Positions 45,750 through 59,500 of a stretch of 64,000 nucleotides of DNA are shown here, piece after piece. Source of the stretch: Siphonodentalium dalli. Its lineage: Eukaryota; Mollusca; Scaphopoda; Gadilida; Siphonodentaliidae. The position numbers and the translations under genes are program-made. Location: positions 70,287,980 to 70,351,979 of the forward strand of contig CP136063.1 in assembly GCA_032622095.1 (NCBI GenBank), written 5' to 3'. Each line of letters starts with the position of its first letter. The stretch's first letter is position 1. The notes under the pieces were generated by a model. The model made no database searches. It saw nothing but the letters and a program-made list of their open reading frames with translations, and was not told where the DNA came from.

Positions 45750-46509
45750 TACATGTATGTACAAACAGCTATACCGGTTTCGGCACATCTTGCCTTTTCA
45801 ATAGCTTGAGGTCACTGATGAAAAATGTGTATTCATCTTAGAGTCTGTAAGAGATATCATGGTGAATCACGTGATACCTATATTTGATTAAATTAAATTA
45901 TACGAGGAACCTCATTAAATTGTTATGGCCTTGGTACGTAGAGAGACGTGCTCAGACGTGCGTTCCTAACGGCGCGTGTATCATTAAACGCTTGGACATA
46001 ATGGTAATTTTATTTCTGTTTGATAGCGTTTAATCTGTTGATGGGTTTATGGTGGCAAGTCCATCTTAATCTAATGTTTTTGTCCTTAATGGCACTTGTT
46101 ATCTTTAATGGCGACATTATATTAGAAGCATGTGTATTTTATACTGTGTGTAATTATTGATCATTGTGATATTTTCGCTCAGTGAAGTTGATTTTTATCC
46201 ACTGGAGATTTCTGTAGATATCTGCAATAGGCGCAATTTAATGAGGTTCCCAAGGTAGTGATAAACAAAACAATAAGATAGAAGTAATCAAGACACGTCG
46301 GTCGCGAGTTGCCAGATGGGAAATACACGCGATAATATATATTTGAAAACAAGTCTACATTCCTTTACTTTCTTACGATGGGCGTTATTGTTTCGCGATT
46401 TATATCCACCATTACATGTTGATATGGAATAGTGACATGAAGTATTCATTAGGGTTTGCCAAGATCGCTGCTAAATTGGTGGCTAGAAATTGATAAGAAA
46501 TCGTGGTCA
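45750..46509. other. No gene recognised
   Basis: AT-rich intergenic sequence. Confidence 0.4.
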
Positions 46510-46845
46510 AAAATATTATAGTTATAGTCATTTGAACAAATTATACAGTGCGGATGCGCCCTTATTTGACAAATTCATGGGTCGAAGATGGACTACATTG
46601 ACCGTTGTGTAATAAAAGGACCACACGCAGTTCGAAATATTGGTTATATGGGTCATCCCGAACTTGTGAATATCGTGATAGGTCGAAATATGATAGCAAT
46701 AGTCATTTGTGCCAATTCTACAGTGCGGATACGCCCTTAATTGACAAATATATGGATTGAAGTTGGACTACATTGACTGTTGTGAAAGAAAAGGACCACA
46801 CGCACTTCGAAATATTGGTTATATGGGTCATCCCGAACTTTTGCG
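46510..46845. repeat. Two tandem units of 174 bp
   Basis: 'acagtgcggatgcgccctta' at 46,546 recurs at 46,720 (offset 174), with 'aatattggttatatgggtca' in both. It leads directly into the 172-bp array. Confidence 0.88.
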
Positions 46846-48110
46846 TGGCTCGTGATTATTGTAGAATGGGTACATTTTAATGAGTGTGCGAAATTTCAGT
46901 ACCCATAGTGCAGTGGAAAGTGCGCACGGGCTCTTGAGGTGGGCTCATGGTGTCATATTGGGTTAAACGAGGTTTCCGTGACTCGTGATGACCAATTTTA
47001 GGAATTCGAACTGCGTGGCTTGCAATTATTGTAGAGTGGGTACATCTTAATTAGTGTGCGAAAGTTCAATGCCCAAAGTATAGCGGAAAGTGCGCACGGG
47101 CTCTTGAGGTGGGTCATGGGTGTAATATTGAGTTTAACGAGGTTTCCGTGACTCGCGATGACCCATACTATAGGAGTTCGAACTCCGTGGCTCGTGATTA
47201 TTGTAGAGTGTGTAGATCTTAATGAGTGTGCGAAATTTAAGTGCTCATAGTGCAGTGGAAAGTGCACACGGGCTCTAAATGTGGGGTCATGGTGTCATAT
47301 TGGGTAAAACTATTTATCCGTGACCCGTGATGACCCAGAATATAGGAATTCGAGCTGCGTGGCTCGTGATTATTGTAGAGTTGGTACATCTTAATCAGTG
47401 TGCGAAAGTCCAGTGCTCAAAATGCAGTGGAAAGTGCGCACGGGCTCTTAAGTTGGGGTCATGTGTCACATTGGGTTAAACGAGGTTACCGTGACTCGTG
47501 ATATCCCAAATATAGGAATTCGAACTGCGTGGCTCGTGATTGTTGTAGATTGGGTACATCTTAATGAGTGTGCGAAATTTGAGTTCCCAGTGTGCAGTGG
47601 AAAGTGTGCACGGGCTCTTAAGGTTGGGTCATGCTGTAAAATTGGGTTAAACGAGGTTTCCGTGACACGTGATAACCCAGAATATAGGAGTTCGAACTGC
47701 GTGGCTTGTGATTATTGTAGAGTGGGCACATCTTAATCAGTGTGCGAAATTTCAGTGCCCATAGTACTGTGGAAAGTGCGCACGGGCTCTAAATGTGGGG
47801 TCATAGTGTCATATTGGGTAAAACGTGATTTCCGTGACTCGTGATGACCCAGAATATAGGAGTTCGAACTGCGTGGCTCGTGATTATTGTAGAGTCGGTA
47901 CATGCCGATGACGTTGCCAAATTTCAGTTACCATAGTTGAGATGAAAGTTCGCAAGGGTTCATAATGTGGGGTCAGATTTTCATATTGCGTAAAACTAGG
48001 TATCCGTGACCCGTGGTGACCCTGAATATGGGAGTGATTATTGTAGATTTGGTATATGTCGATGAGCATTCCAAATTTCAGGACCCACTGTGGTCCGGAA
48101 AATGCACACA
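46846..48110. repeat. Tandem array, about seven units of 170-173 bp
   Basis: 'gtggctcgtgattattgtag' (with variants) starts units near 46,844, 47,014, 47,187, 47,359, 47,529, 47,701 and 47,873. Each holds a form of 'tggaaagtgcgcacgggctc' and 'gtttccgtgactcgtgatga'. Units decay towards 48,100. Confidence 0.93.
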
Positions 48111-48129
48111 ATGCACATTGGGATAATAT

Positions 48130-48740
48130 ATTGATAATAAACGCTCTTTATTGCTAATAGTTAGTGCCTCTTCAGGTCATTTGATGTCAACATCACCCTG
48201 CCGTGAAATTCACCGCGTAATTTTCTTTTGTGTACCACATTGCTTGCATATTTTCTGGGCTGAATAATAAACGCTCTTTGCGTATCGTGCAATTGAGGTC
48301 AAATGTGCCTATTCCATAACATTACCCTTGTCAAGTGATTAATCTGTACTAACGTTTCGACATATCGTCTAAGCTTATAATGAACACTATTTATTGTTCA
48401 TAGTTTCCCCTTTAAGGAGTATGAGATCAACGGAAACAACCCCATATTACCCAACGGGATAATTTATCCCAGTGTGTCAATTTTCACCTTCCAGATTGCA
48501 ACAATTTTAGGTATATAATTAATTATTTAGTTAAATTAATTACTGTTGCCCTTTTAAGACATCTTATATCAACGGGACCTATATAATAAGGTTAGGCTAC
48601 TTGAGTAAAATTACGACATTTACAAATTTTCAGCTCCGATGGTCCATCCGTTTTGGCGCCTCTAATCAATATATATATCATAATTCTTAGTGCCCTTTTA
48701 AAACACCCGAGAGCAACGGGACCTGTATAATAGCGCTCTC
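48130..48740. repeat. Very degenerate tandem repeat, about four units
   Basis: Forms of 'tattgttaatagtgccc' followed by 'ttttaagacat' and 'atcaacgggacc' occur near 48,148, 48,392, 48,535 and 48,680. Confidence 0.5.
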
Positions 48741-49140
48741 GGGGTAAAATAACATCTATATATGACACCTGAGTCAACAAGAAAACTAAGATGCATGCAT
48801 CAGGTCGGTCGTGAACTATCTACCATAGAATTGTTGTAGCTATCGATATTATACATTTTGGAACACCTGTCTGTATGTATGTGTGTATGCATGAATGCAT
48901 GTGTGTATGTGTTATAGACTCTAACACTGCTCGACTGATCCGACTCGGATTTGGTATTTAACGTGTCAACTTGACCTCGCTCATAGGCATGTTTCTGCCA
49001 ACTTTCTGGACCTTGACCGATCCGACTAAAAATTTGTGTGTAGGACTACTTCGATCCCGGGAGCAATATTGACGGGTCCAATTTCACGTGGGACCATGTT
49101 CTCGAACGTGCTGATGTAGGCATGTTTCTGGACTATTTGG
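48741..49140. other. Simple repeats, no gene
   Basis: Includes a TGTATG-type microsatellite at about 48,868-48,910. Confidence 0.5.
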
Positions 49141-49515
49141 ACGGGTCAAATCTTGATCCCGACCTGACTTTGACATTCAAAAAGATCAATTCAAGGTCAA
49201 ATCTGGTAAAACGAAGTATTTCAACGAAATATAATACCTACTGTTACTTTTGTCCCAGGAGTGTTTCGGGTGGGTCAAATTATGACCCTGACCTGATCTT
49301 GACATTCAAAATTGTCAATTCAAGGTCAAATCGGGTAAAGCCGGGCGGATTTCGACGGGTACTTTTGTCGTGACTTTTGTCCGGGGAGTGTTTTGGGCGG
49401 GTCAAATCGTGACCCGACATGACGTTCACCTTTAAAATGGTCAATTCAAGGTTAAATCGCGCAATTCTCCGAAAATCAGAGGGGAACATCCCGGACGAAG
49501 TAGGGTCCACCAGCT
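49141..49515. repeat. Tandem repeat, three units of about 127 bp
   Basis: 'gggtcaaat' starts units at 49,144, 49,271 and 49,399. All carry 'gtcaattcaaggtcaaatc' or a close variant. Peptide-like frames here are products of the repeat. Confidence 0.88.
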
Positions 49516-49689
49516 ACTATTATATATTTCTAGATTTAGTTACAAACTAAATACCTGTATATTGTACAAAGAAATGTTTGACAAATATATCTGTATCAAT
49601 ATTACCATACGGGTCATTAAAATAGATACGACGAAACAAATTTTGAAGGGTGCATGGTATCAGGTAAATTTTTATATTTCAAATGATGA

Positions 49690-51065
49690 CAGGAATGCGG
49701 AAAGTTGAAGTACCTAAGTAATACTGGCTATCCGAATGAAGAGATATACATGTATATAAAAACCAAAATAGAAGATGACTGCTGGCGACAATGTTTTCCA
49801 AAAAAATTCAAAGCATTCGATAGCTCCCATCTAGTTGTCAGCCCGAAGATCAATATAAAGTGTGGTGACTATCAGATGAGGGATATGACTGTACAGTTGC
49901 TAAACAATTCAGTCACGCAAAAGAGGATCAAACAGTAAGATACCAAATTGCTGCCTGTGGTAATGTTTTTTAACGAAATTCGGTAAAATTAGATTACTCT
50001 CCCCCTGGTTATCCAGAAGATCATTGTGGAATCTGGTGACGATCGGACAAGGGGTGTCGTCTGTAAGATCAACCAAATTATTTAGCCATAAAAATAGTAA
50101 AATTCAAGATCACCGCTGGCAGTGATGTCTTCACAAGGACAGCTTGAGAACAAAACATGGCTCACATCTAGCGGTGACCCAAACTATCCACATGAGAAAA
50201 AGTTCTCCAATAAAAGCTGGCTGCAGGGTGCGCCAATTGATTCAAATTCGAAATTTAACAGGGTGTACTGCTTGTGGCCATGTTTTCCCCGCAAATTTGA
50301 TAGACTGATGGACAAAACCACTGAATCCGTTGAATCAATATACATGTATACATGGATTAATGTATATGCATTGTTATACACAGTACTGGTATATAAAGGT
50401 ACTGAAAATAACAATATTACTAGTATACACAAAATAAACCATATATCATGGCTATGGGTTCTAATATCCGAATATGACAGCTGATAACTTGGTGTGAATT
50501 GAAGAGTGGTGGTGTCTCACGCATATCTAACCCTCCATGTTAGAAACATGCCATTAAATGTCATAAGTATAATCTAGCTTGAGGACAGAAGTTATCCATA
50601 AAAAAAACCCTTAATTCAACCAGGTCCTCGCGCGATGTATGGTCGATCACATGATGATCTAGGGGGGATTAGAATTGTTGTATAAAAACAGCACTGCATG
50701 TAAATATAAAATAAAATAGTGCTACATCTTATTACAGATTATTGCCATATATAATCAGTGACTATACAGACAGTCTGACAAATTAAGTTTCAGTGACACT
50801 CTATCCGAAGAGGGGAATAATTCCATCTGATACAGTCAATGGAGCAATTATGAATCTGGAAAGGTGAAATTTCTAAGTAATACTAGATATCGACATGACG
50901 CGATAACATATAACGTAAATGCAATATGGCCGCTGGCGACCATTTTTTCCTATAAAATTAAAAAAATATTTGATAGCTCTCATCTGATAGATCAATATCA
51001 AGATAAATATTAAGTTTAGTGATGATCGGATGAGTGAAGTGGACTGTGCTAAACGGTTTAGTAAT
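49690..51065. repeat. Dispersed repeat units of mollusc type
   Basis: Blocks with 'taagtaatactgg', 'ggccgctggcgac', 'gatagctctcatct' and 'ggtgactatcagatga' recur at 49,705-49,920, 50,095-50,320 and 50,870-51,060 in diverged forms. The plus frame 50,122-50,484 is not supported as a gene. Confidence 0.6.
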
Positions 51066-51068
51066 GCT

Positions 51069-51400
51069 TAAAAAGATTTTTACCTTAATATTTTTATCTT
51101 CACTGTATAAACTTCACTGAGTCATCTTTGTCGTGTATTGAGTTTGATATCTGTTGTTAACAGTTTATAAATCATGTATGTCTCATGTTTGTTATTTTAA
51201 TTTATGTGTTTATTATCATTAAATAAAGTTGAATTCCTTAAAAAGATTCTTACCTCAATGTTTTTATGTTCACTTTATAAACTCCACTGAGTCATCTTTG
51301 TCATGTATTGAATTTGATATCTTTTGTTAACAGTTCATAAATTATGTTTGTCTCGTGTTCGTTATTATATTATATACACTTTATAGTGTGTTTCAGAACG
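51069..51400. repeat. Direct tandem duplication of 170 bp
   Basis: 'taaaaagatttttacct' at 51,069 recurs at 51,239. Both copies contain 'actgagtcatctttgtc' and 'gttaacagtt'. The first ends with an AATAAA (51,222) just before the second begins. Confidence 0.88.
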
Positions 51401-52637
51401 AAAACAAAATGAATAAAATCAACAAATTTGTAAATTTAAAAACAATTCAAACGTTGTTGTATTCCATGTCCCAGCCCGGACATATACACCAAATTTCAAT
51501 AATATTCATTGAGAAACAACGGACCAAACGCCATATAACACCCCGTATGCATCTTTTATTCCGAGTTGGCCTTTTATTCCGAGTTGGCACGCACCGATTG
51601 GGCGAGTTAGCCCATGGGGCGAGTACGCCGATTCCGACACCTTTTCTATTTGCAGCAGGTTAAGTTTACGCGTAATTTAATTTACAAAGTTCCCCAATTG
51701 GTATCGTAAATAGAGCGACCTTATTTGACAGAGAATGCCTCTGTTATTGATTATAAAGTTGCTATACATTAAAAACGACAATTCACATGCTCGTTCAAGC
51801 GCAGTAGTCTATTTTCCCCATGTTAAAGGACATCCACAAATACTAAATAACGCTAACTTACTGCCGAATGTTTTACACGACAACTGTTAACATATTTGGG
51901 CTGAATTCATCTGACGCGGTATTATTCCTCAAAATAAACAACAAAACCATCGTTACTTGGAAATGTAGTTTGGGCTAACATTTACATAAATCCTCCATAT
52001 CATTATTCCGACACACACGTCAGATGAAAAACTCACATGAAGTAACCGGCCAAATTGGCCGAAATAAAACCACGAATACAAGCAATAAATGATATACCCT
52101 CGCAGTTGATGAGGTCTCGAGAATTAGACTTGTCATTACTTACCACGGAGCCAAGAACGGTAACTCTAGCCGCGTTTGCACGCAGTAGCCGCGCCGCGCC
52201 ACACAGAGTTGTCTATCTATATATATATATATATATCTTCCGTTCGGACTTAACATTGACTACAAAGGTGTTTCTCGAAATTTCTTGTGCTTTCCTCTGA
52301 TCTACAATCGTAGAAATGTTGAAATCGCAAACATTTTCAGAAAAAACTTTGCATTATTAAACACTAAATTGACCGAGCCTCTCGACAAACGGGTTATTAT
52401 TGCCTACAAGAAAAATCCCAGTTTGAGAGATATGCTCGTTCGATCTAGACTCAGACCTTGATTAACACGCAGTTCAATTAGCTTTTTAGCAATTTCAACA
52501 TCATTATCCTTTGTTTGTGCTCAACACAATATTTTATGTCAATTTCCGACACAACCTAACAAAATTTAGCTAGTTCCATAGAAATAATTACATAAGAAAT
52601 CGGATAACCGACCTGTGCCAGCGCCCTCCACACTTTC

Positions 52638-52680
<43 letters not shown>

Positions 52681-53317
52681 TTATTAACTTCACATGGTGC
52701 GGCGCGGCCGCGAAAAGCGCGGAAAGTGCGGCAGTGGCCAGGCACGTCAGGTCTGAATAATAGGTAAACTACGATTTGTTTTTATTTTAAATGCACCCTA
52801 TTATGTAATGAATCGACCGATAACTCCAGTTAGGGTAGCTTGATCTGAATCATAGTTGGTATGTGTATCTACGGGCAAGAACGTACTCTCTGTATTTCGT
52901 ATCGTTTTACCGCTATAATGCTTTGCCGTATACAGAGGAAGTTCGAGAGCGAGTTTAGTACAATTTATTTTTACATGAGTTACGGGCATTTTGACTTAGA
53001 ATTGAACAATTTTGTCAACATTTTTGGTTTGCGGCCGATAACTCTGTTTGGATTTATCGACATGAACAAAAGTTGGTATACGTACGTGTGCATTACCTGG
53101 ATCGAAATACACGACAAATTTAAATAAGGGACCGTCGAATCATTTTACACGAGTTATGGCCCTTGTTTTTACTTATAATTCTGCTGATTTTGTTATAACA
53201 TTTCTGATTTCTGACGACGATTTGGATTATTTGAACTGAACCAAAGTTCACCAGCTAAACCAGCCAAATTGCTAAGTTCGTCGAATAAGGGTTCCATCCA
53301 ATTATTTTTACCGACGT
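51401..53317. other. No gene recognised
   Basis: Outside the inverted GC ends, forms of 'cgataactc' and 'acgagttatggcc' recur at 52,819, 52,976, 53,036 and 53,150, suggesting old dispersed repeat units. No coding motif. Confidence 0.45.
52187..52712. repeat. Inverted GC-rich ends around AT microsatellites
   Basis: GCCGCGCCGCGCCACAC at 52,187 is approximately mirrored by GTGCGGCGCGGC at 52,699. Each end is followed inward by an (AT)n tract (52,222-52,234 and 52,641-52,676). A MITE-like unit is possible. Confidence 0.45.
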
Positions 53318-53375
53318 TACTACATTTTTCGACATACAATCAGCATTGACATCGGTTTAATTAGCGTGTTAATCT
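53318..53375. repeat. End module of the 174-bp satellite (left)
   Basis: 'ctacatttttcgacatacaa' with 'ttaattagcgtgttaatctc' is present here and, in inverted orientation, at 60,990-61,055 inside the array. It marks an array terminus. Confidence 0.9.
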
Positions 53376-56300
53376 CACCCGCGCACCTTTGACATATAGG
53401 TCATCGCGCGTCACGTGATTATCATATATCAGTTTCAGCACATTGGGCTCGGTTTTCATCCCAGTGTGCACGGGATATGCGTTTTCTGAACACAATATGG
53501 GCATGATTTGATTTGTGCGTTAACCTTTTATCAGAATCTCACCACACGCAGCACGGATTTTTGACTTATAGGTCATCACGCGTTACGTGATTGACATATA
53601 TATCAGTTTTAGCACATTGGGCTCGGTTTTCACACCAGTGTGCACGGGATATGCGTTTTATGAACACAATATGAGCATGATTTGATTCGTGTGTTAACTC
53701 TTTATTAGAATCTCACCACACGCAGCTCGGATTGTTTACATATAGGTCATCACGGGCCACGTGACTATTATATATAACAGTTTTAGCGCATTGAGCTCGG
53801 TTTTCATCCCAGTATGCACGGAATATGCGTTTTATGAACACAATATGATCATGGTTTGATTCGTGTGTCAAGCCTTTATCAGAATCTCACAACAAGTAGC
53901 TCGGATTTTTGACATATAGGTCATCCCGGGCCACGTGACTATCATATATAACAGTTTTAGCGCATTAGACTCGGTTTTCATCCCAGTGTGCACGGGATAT
54001 GCGTTTTCTGAAAACAATATGGTCATGGTTTGATTCGTGTGATAAACCTTTATCAGAATCTGACCACACGCAGCTCGGATTTTTTACATATAGGTCATCC
54101 CGGGCCACATGACTATCATATATAACAGTTTTAGCGCATTAGACTCGGTTTTCATCCCAGTGTGCACGGGATATGCGTTTTCTGAACACGATATGGGCAT
54201 GATTTGATTCGTGTGATAACCCTTTATCAGAATCTCACCACACGCAGCTCGGATTTTTGACATATAGGTCATCGCTAGACATGTGATTACCATATTTAAC
54301 AGTTTTAGCGCATTGGGCTCGGTTTTCGTCCCAGTGTGCACGGGATATGCGTTTTATATATGGGCATGATTTGATTCGTGTGTTAACCCTTTATCAGAAT
54401 CTCACCACACGCAGCTCGGATTTTTGACATATAGGTCATCACGCGTCACGTGCTTATCATATATATCAGATTTAGCACATAGGGCTCGGTTTTCGTCCCA
54501 GTGTGCACGGGATATGCGTTTTCTGAACACAATTTGGGCGTGATTTGATTCGAATGTTAACCCTTTATCAGAATCTCACCACACGCAGTTCGGATTTTTG
54601 ACATATAGGTCATCGCTAGTCACGTGATTACCATATATAACAGTTTTAGCGCATTGGGCTCGGTTTTCGTCCCAGTGTGCACGGGATATGCGTTTTATGA
54701 ACACAATATGGGCATGATTTGATTCGTGTGTTAACCATTTATCAGAATCTCACCACACGCAGCTCGTATTTTTGACATATAGGTCATCACGCGTCACGTG
54801 CTTATCATATATATCAGATTTAGCACATAGGGCTCGGTTTTCGTCCCAGTGTGCACGGGATATGCGTTTTCTGAAAACAATATGGTCATGGTTTGATTCG
54901 CGTGTCAAGACTTTATCAGAATCTCACCACACGCAGCTCGGATTTTTGACATATAGGTCATCCCGGGCCACGTGACTATCATATATAACAGTTTTAGCGC
55001 ATTATACTCGGTTTTCATTTCAGTGTGCACGGGATATGCGTTTTCTGAACACGATATGGGCATGATTTGATTCGTGTGTTAACCCTTTATCAGAATCTCA
55101 CCACACGCAGCTCGGATTATTTATATATAGGTCATCACGCGTCACGTGATTATCATATATATCAGTTTCAGCACATTGGGCTCGGTTTTCATCCAGTGTG
55201 CACGAGATATGCGTTTTATGAACACAATATTGTCATGGTTTGATAAGTGAGTTAACCCTTTATCAGAATCTCACCACACGCAGCTCGGATGTTTGACATA
55301 TAGTTCATCACGCGATTCGTGATTATCATATATATCAGTTTTAGGACATTGGGCTCGGTTTTCACCCCAGTGTGCACGGGATATGCGTTTTCTGAACACA
55401 ATATGAGCATGATTTGATTCTTGTGTTAACCCTTTATCAGGATCTCACAATACGCAGCTCGGATTTTTGACATATAGGTCATCCCGGGCCACGTGACTAT
55501 CATATATAACAGATTTAGCGCATTGGGCTCGGTTTTCATCCCAGTGTGCACGGGATATGCGTTTTCTGAGAACAATATGGGCATGGTTTGATTCGTGTGT
55601 TAACCCTTTATCAGAATCTCACCACACCCAGCTCGGATGTTTGACATATAGGTCATCGCGGGCCACGTGACTATCATATATAACAGTTTTAGCGCATTAG
55701 ACTCGGTTTTCATCCCAGTGTGCACGGGATATGCGTTTTATGATCACAATATGAGCATGATTTGATTCGTGTGTTAACCCTTTATCAGAATATCACCACA
55801 CGCAGCTCGGATTTTTGACATATAGGACATCCCGGGCCACGTGACTATCATATATAACAGTTTTAGCGCATTGGGCTCGGTTTTCACCCCAGTGTGCACG
55901 GGATATGCGTTTTCTGAACACAATGTGATCATGATTTGATTCTTGTGTTAACCCTTTATCAGAATCTCACCACATGCAGCTCGAATTTTTGACATATAGG
56001 TCATCCCGGGCCACGTGACTATCATATATAACAGTTTTAGCGCATTGGGCTAGCTTTTCACCCCAGTGTGCACGGCATATGCGTTTTATGAACACAATAT
56101 GAGCATGATTTGATTCTTGTGTTAGCCCTTTATCAGAATCTCACCACACGCAGCTCGGATTGTTGACATATAGGTGATCCCGGGCCACGTGACTATCATA
56201 TATAACAGTTTTAACGCATTAGACTCGGTTTTCACCCCAGTGTGCACGGGATATGCGTTTTCTGAACACATTATGATCATGATTTGATTCTTGTGTTAAC

Positions 56301-56594
56301 CCTTTATCAGAATCTCACCACACGCAGCTCGGATTTTTGACATATAGCTCATCCCAGGCCACGTGACTATCATATATAACAGTTTTAGCGCATTGGGCTC
56401 GATTTTCACCCCAGTGTGCACGGGATATGCGTTTTCTGGACACAATATGATCATGATTTGATTCGTGTGTTAACCCTTTATCATAATCTCACCACACGCA
56501 GCTCGGATTTTTGACATACAGGTCATCCCGGGCCACGTGACTATCATAATTATATAACAGTTTTAGCGCTTTAGACTCGGTTTTCATCCCAGTG
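53376..56594 (-). repeat. 174-bp satellite array, minus orientation
   Basis: About 18 units. Each holds CATCCCAGTGTGCACGGGAT, 'atgcgttttctgaacaca', 'aaccctttatcagaatctca' and 'gacatataggtcatc' next to a CACGTG. Two unit variants alternate irregularly: one with CCCGGGCCACGTGACTATC, one with CACGCGTCACGTGATTATC. No gene; the short frames are artefacts. Confidence 0.95.
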
Positions 56595-59500
56595 TTAAAA
56601 CTGTTATATATGATAGTCACGTGGCCCGGGATGACCTATATGTCAAAAATCCGAGCTGCGTATGGTGATATTCTGATAAAGGGTTAACACAAGAATCAAA
56701 CAATGCTCATGTTGTGTTCAGAAAACGCATATCCCGTGCACACTGGTACGAAAACCGAGCCCTATGTGCTAAAACTGATATATATGATAAACACGTGGCC
56801 CTTGGTGACCTATATGTCAACAATCCGAGCTGCGTGTGGTCAGATTCTGATAAAGGGTCAACACACGAATCAAACCATGCCCATATTGTGTTCAGAAAAC
56901 GCATATCCCGTGCACACTGGGACGAAAACCGAGCCCTATGTGCTAAAACTGATATATATGATAAAAACGTGACGCGTGATGACCTATATGTCAACAATCC
57001 GAGCTGCATGTGGTGAGATTCTGCTAAAGGGTTAACACACGAATCAAATCATGCCCTTATTGTGTTCAGAAAACGCATATCCCTAGCAAACTGGGATAAA
57101 AACCGAGCCCAATGCGCTAAAATTGTTATATATGATAATCACGTGACCAGCGATGACCTATATCTCAAAAATCGGAGCTGCGTGTGGCGAAATTCTGATA
57201 AAGGGTTAACATACGAATCAAATCACGCCCAAATTGTGTTCAGAAAACGCATATCCCGTGCACACTGGGATGAAAACCGAGCCCAATGCGCTAAAAGTGA
57301 TATATATGATAGTCACGTGGCCATTGATGACCTATATGTCAAAACTCCGAGCTGCGTGTGGTCAGATTCTGATAAAGGGTTAACACACGAATCAAACCAT
57401 GCCCATATTGTGTTCAGAAAACGCATATCCCTTGCACACTGGGATGATAACCGAGCCCAATGTGCTGAAACTGATATATATGATAAACACGTGACGCGTG
57501 ATGACCTATATGTCAAAAATCCGAGCTGCGTGTGGTGAGTTTCTGATAAAGGGTTAACACAAGAATGAAATCATGCTCATATTGTGTTCAGAAAACGCAT
57601 ATCCCGTGCACACTGAAGTGAAAACCTAGCCCAATGCGCTAAAGCTGATATATATGATAGTCACGTGGCACTTGGTGACCTATATGTCAAAAATCCGAGC
57701 TGCGTGTGGTGAGATTCTGCTAAAGGGTCAACACACGAATCAAATCATGCCCATATTGTGTTCAGAAAACGCATATCCCGTGCACACTGGGACGAAAACC
57801 GAGCCCAATGCGCTAAAACTGATATATATGATAGTCACGAGGCCCTTGATCACCTATATGTCAAAAATCCGAGCTGCGTGTTCTGAGATTCTGATAAAGG
57901 GTTAACACAAGAATCAAATCATGCTCATATTGTGTTCATAAAACGTATATCCCGTGCACACTGGGGTGAAAACCGAGCCAAATGCGCTAAAACTGTTATA
58001 TATGATAGTCACGTGGCCCGGGATGACCTATATGTCAAAAATCCGTGCTGCGTGTGGTGTGATTCTGATAAAGGGTTAACACACGAATGAAATCATGATC
58101 ATATTGTGTTCAGAAAACCCATATCCCGTGCACACTGGGGTGAAAACCGAGCCCAATGCGCTAAAACTGTTATATATGATAGTCACGTGACCGGGATGAC
58201 CTATATGTCAAAAATCCGAGATGCGTGTGGTGAGATTCAGATAAAGGGTTAACACACGAATGAAATCATGATCATATTGTGTTCAGAAAACGCATATCCC
58301 GTGCACACTGGGGTGAAAACCGAGCCCAATGCGATAAAACTGATATATATGAGACACGTGGCCCTTCATGACCTATATGTCAAAAATCCGAGATGCATGT
58401 GGTGAGATTCTGATAAAGGTTTCACACACCAATCAAACCATGCCCATATTGTGTTCAGAAAAGGCATATCCCTTGCACACTGGGACGAAAACCGAGCCCA
58501 ATGTGCTGAAACTGATATATATGATAATCACGTGACGCGTGATGACCTATATGTCAAAAATCCGAGCTGCGTGTGGTGAGATTCTGATAAAGGTTTCACA
58601 CACCAATCAAATCATGTCCATATTGTGTTCAGAAAACGCATATCCCGTGCACACTGGGATGAAAACCGAGCCCAATGTGCTGAAACTGATATATATGATA
58701 ATCACGTGACGCGTGATGACCTATATGTCAAAAATCCGAGCTGCGTGTGGTGAGATTCTGATAAAGGGCTAACACACGAAACAAATCATGACCATATCGT
58801 GTTCAGAAAACGCATATCCCGTGCACACTGGGATGAAAACCGAGTCTAATGCGCTAAAACTGTTACAGATGATAGTCACGTGGCCCGGGATGACCTATAT
58901 GTTAAAAATCCGAGCTGCGTGTGGTGAGATTCTGATAAAGGCTTGACACACGAATCAAACCATGACCATATTGTTTTCGGAAAACGCATATCCCGTGCAC
59001 ACTATGACGAAAACCGAGCCCTATGTGCTAAATCTGATATATATGATAAGCACGTGACGCTTGATGACCTATATGTCAAAAATCCGAGCTGCGTGTGGTA
59101 AGATTCTGATCACGAGTTAACACATGAATCAAATCATGCCCATAATGTGTTCATAAAACGCATATCCCGTGCACAATGGGATGAAAACCGAGCCCAATGT
59201 GCTGAAACTGATATATATGATAATCACGTGACGCGTGATGACCTATACGCAAACAATCCGATCTGCGTGTGGTGAGATTCTGATAAAGGGTTAACACACG
59301 AATCAAATCGTGCCCATTTTGTGTTCAGAAATCGCATATCCCGTGCACACTGGGTTGAAAACCGAGCCCAATGCGCTAAAACTTATATATATGATAGTCA
59401 CGTGGCCCTTGATGACCTATATGTCAAAATTCCGAGCTGCGTGTGGTGATATTCTGATAATGGGTTAACACACGAATCAAACCATTCCCATATTGTGTTC

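Noticed and set aside
56703-57538. Open frames of 89-158 codons in the satellite
   Set aside because: The 174-bp period is a multiple of three, so frames persist through repeats. Most units have a TGA at the same place.
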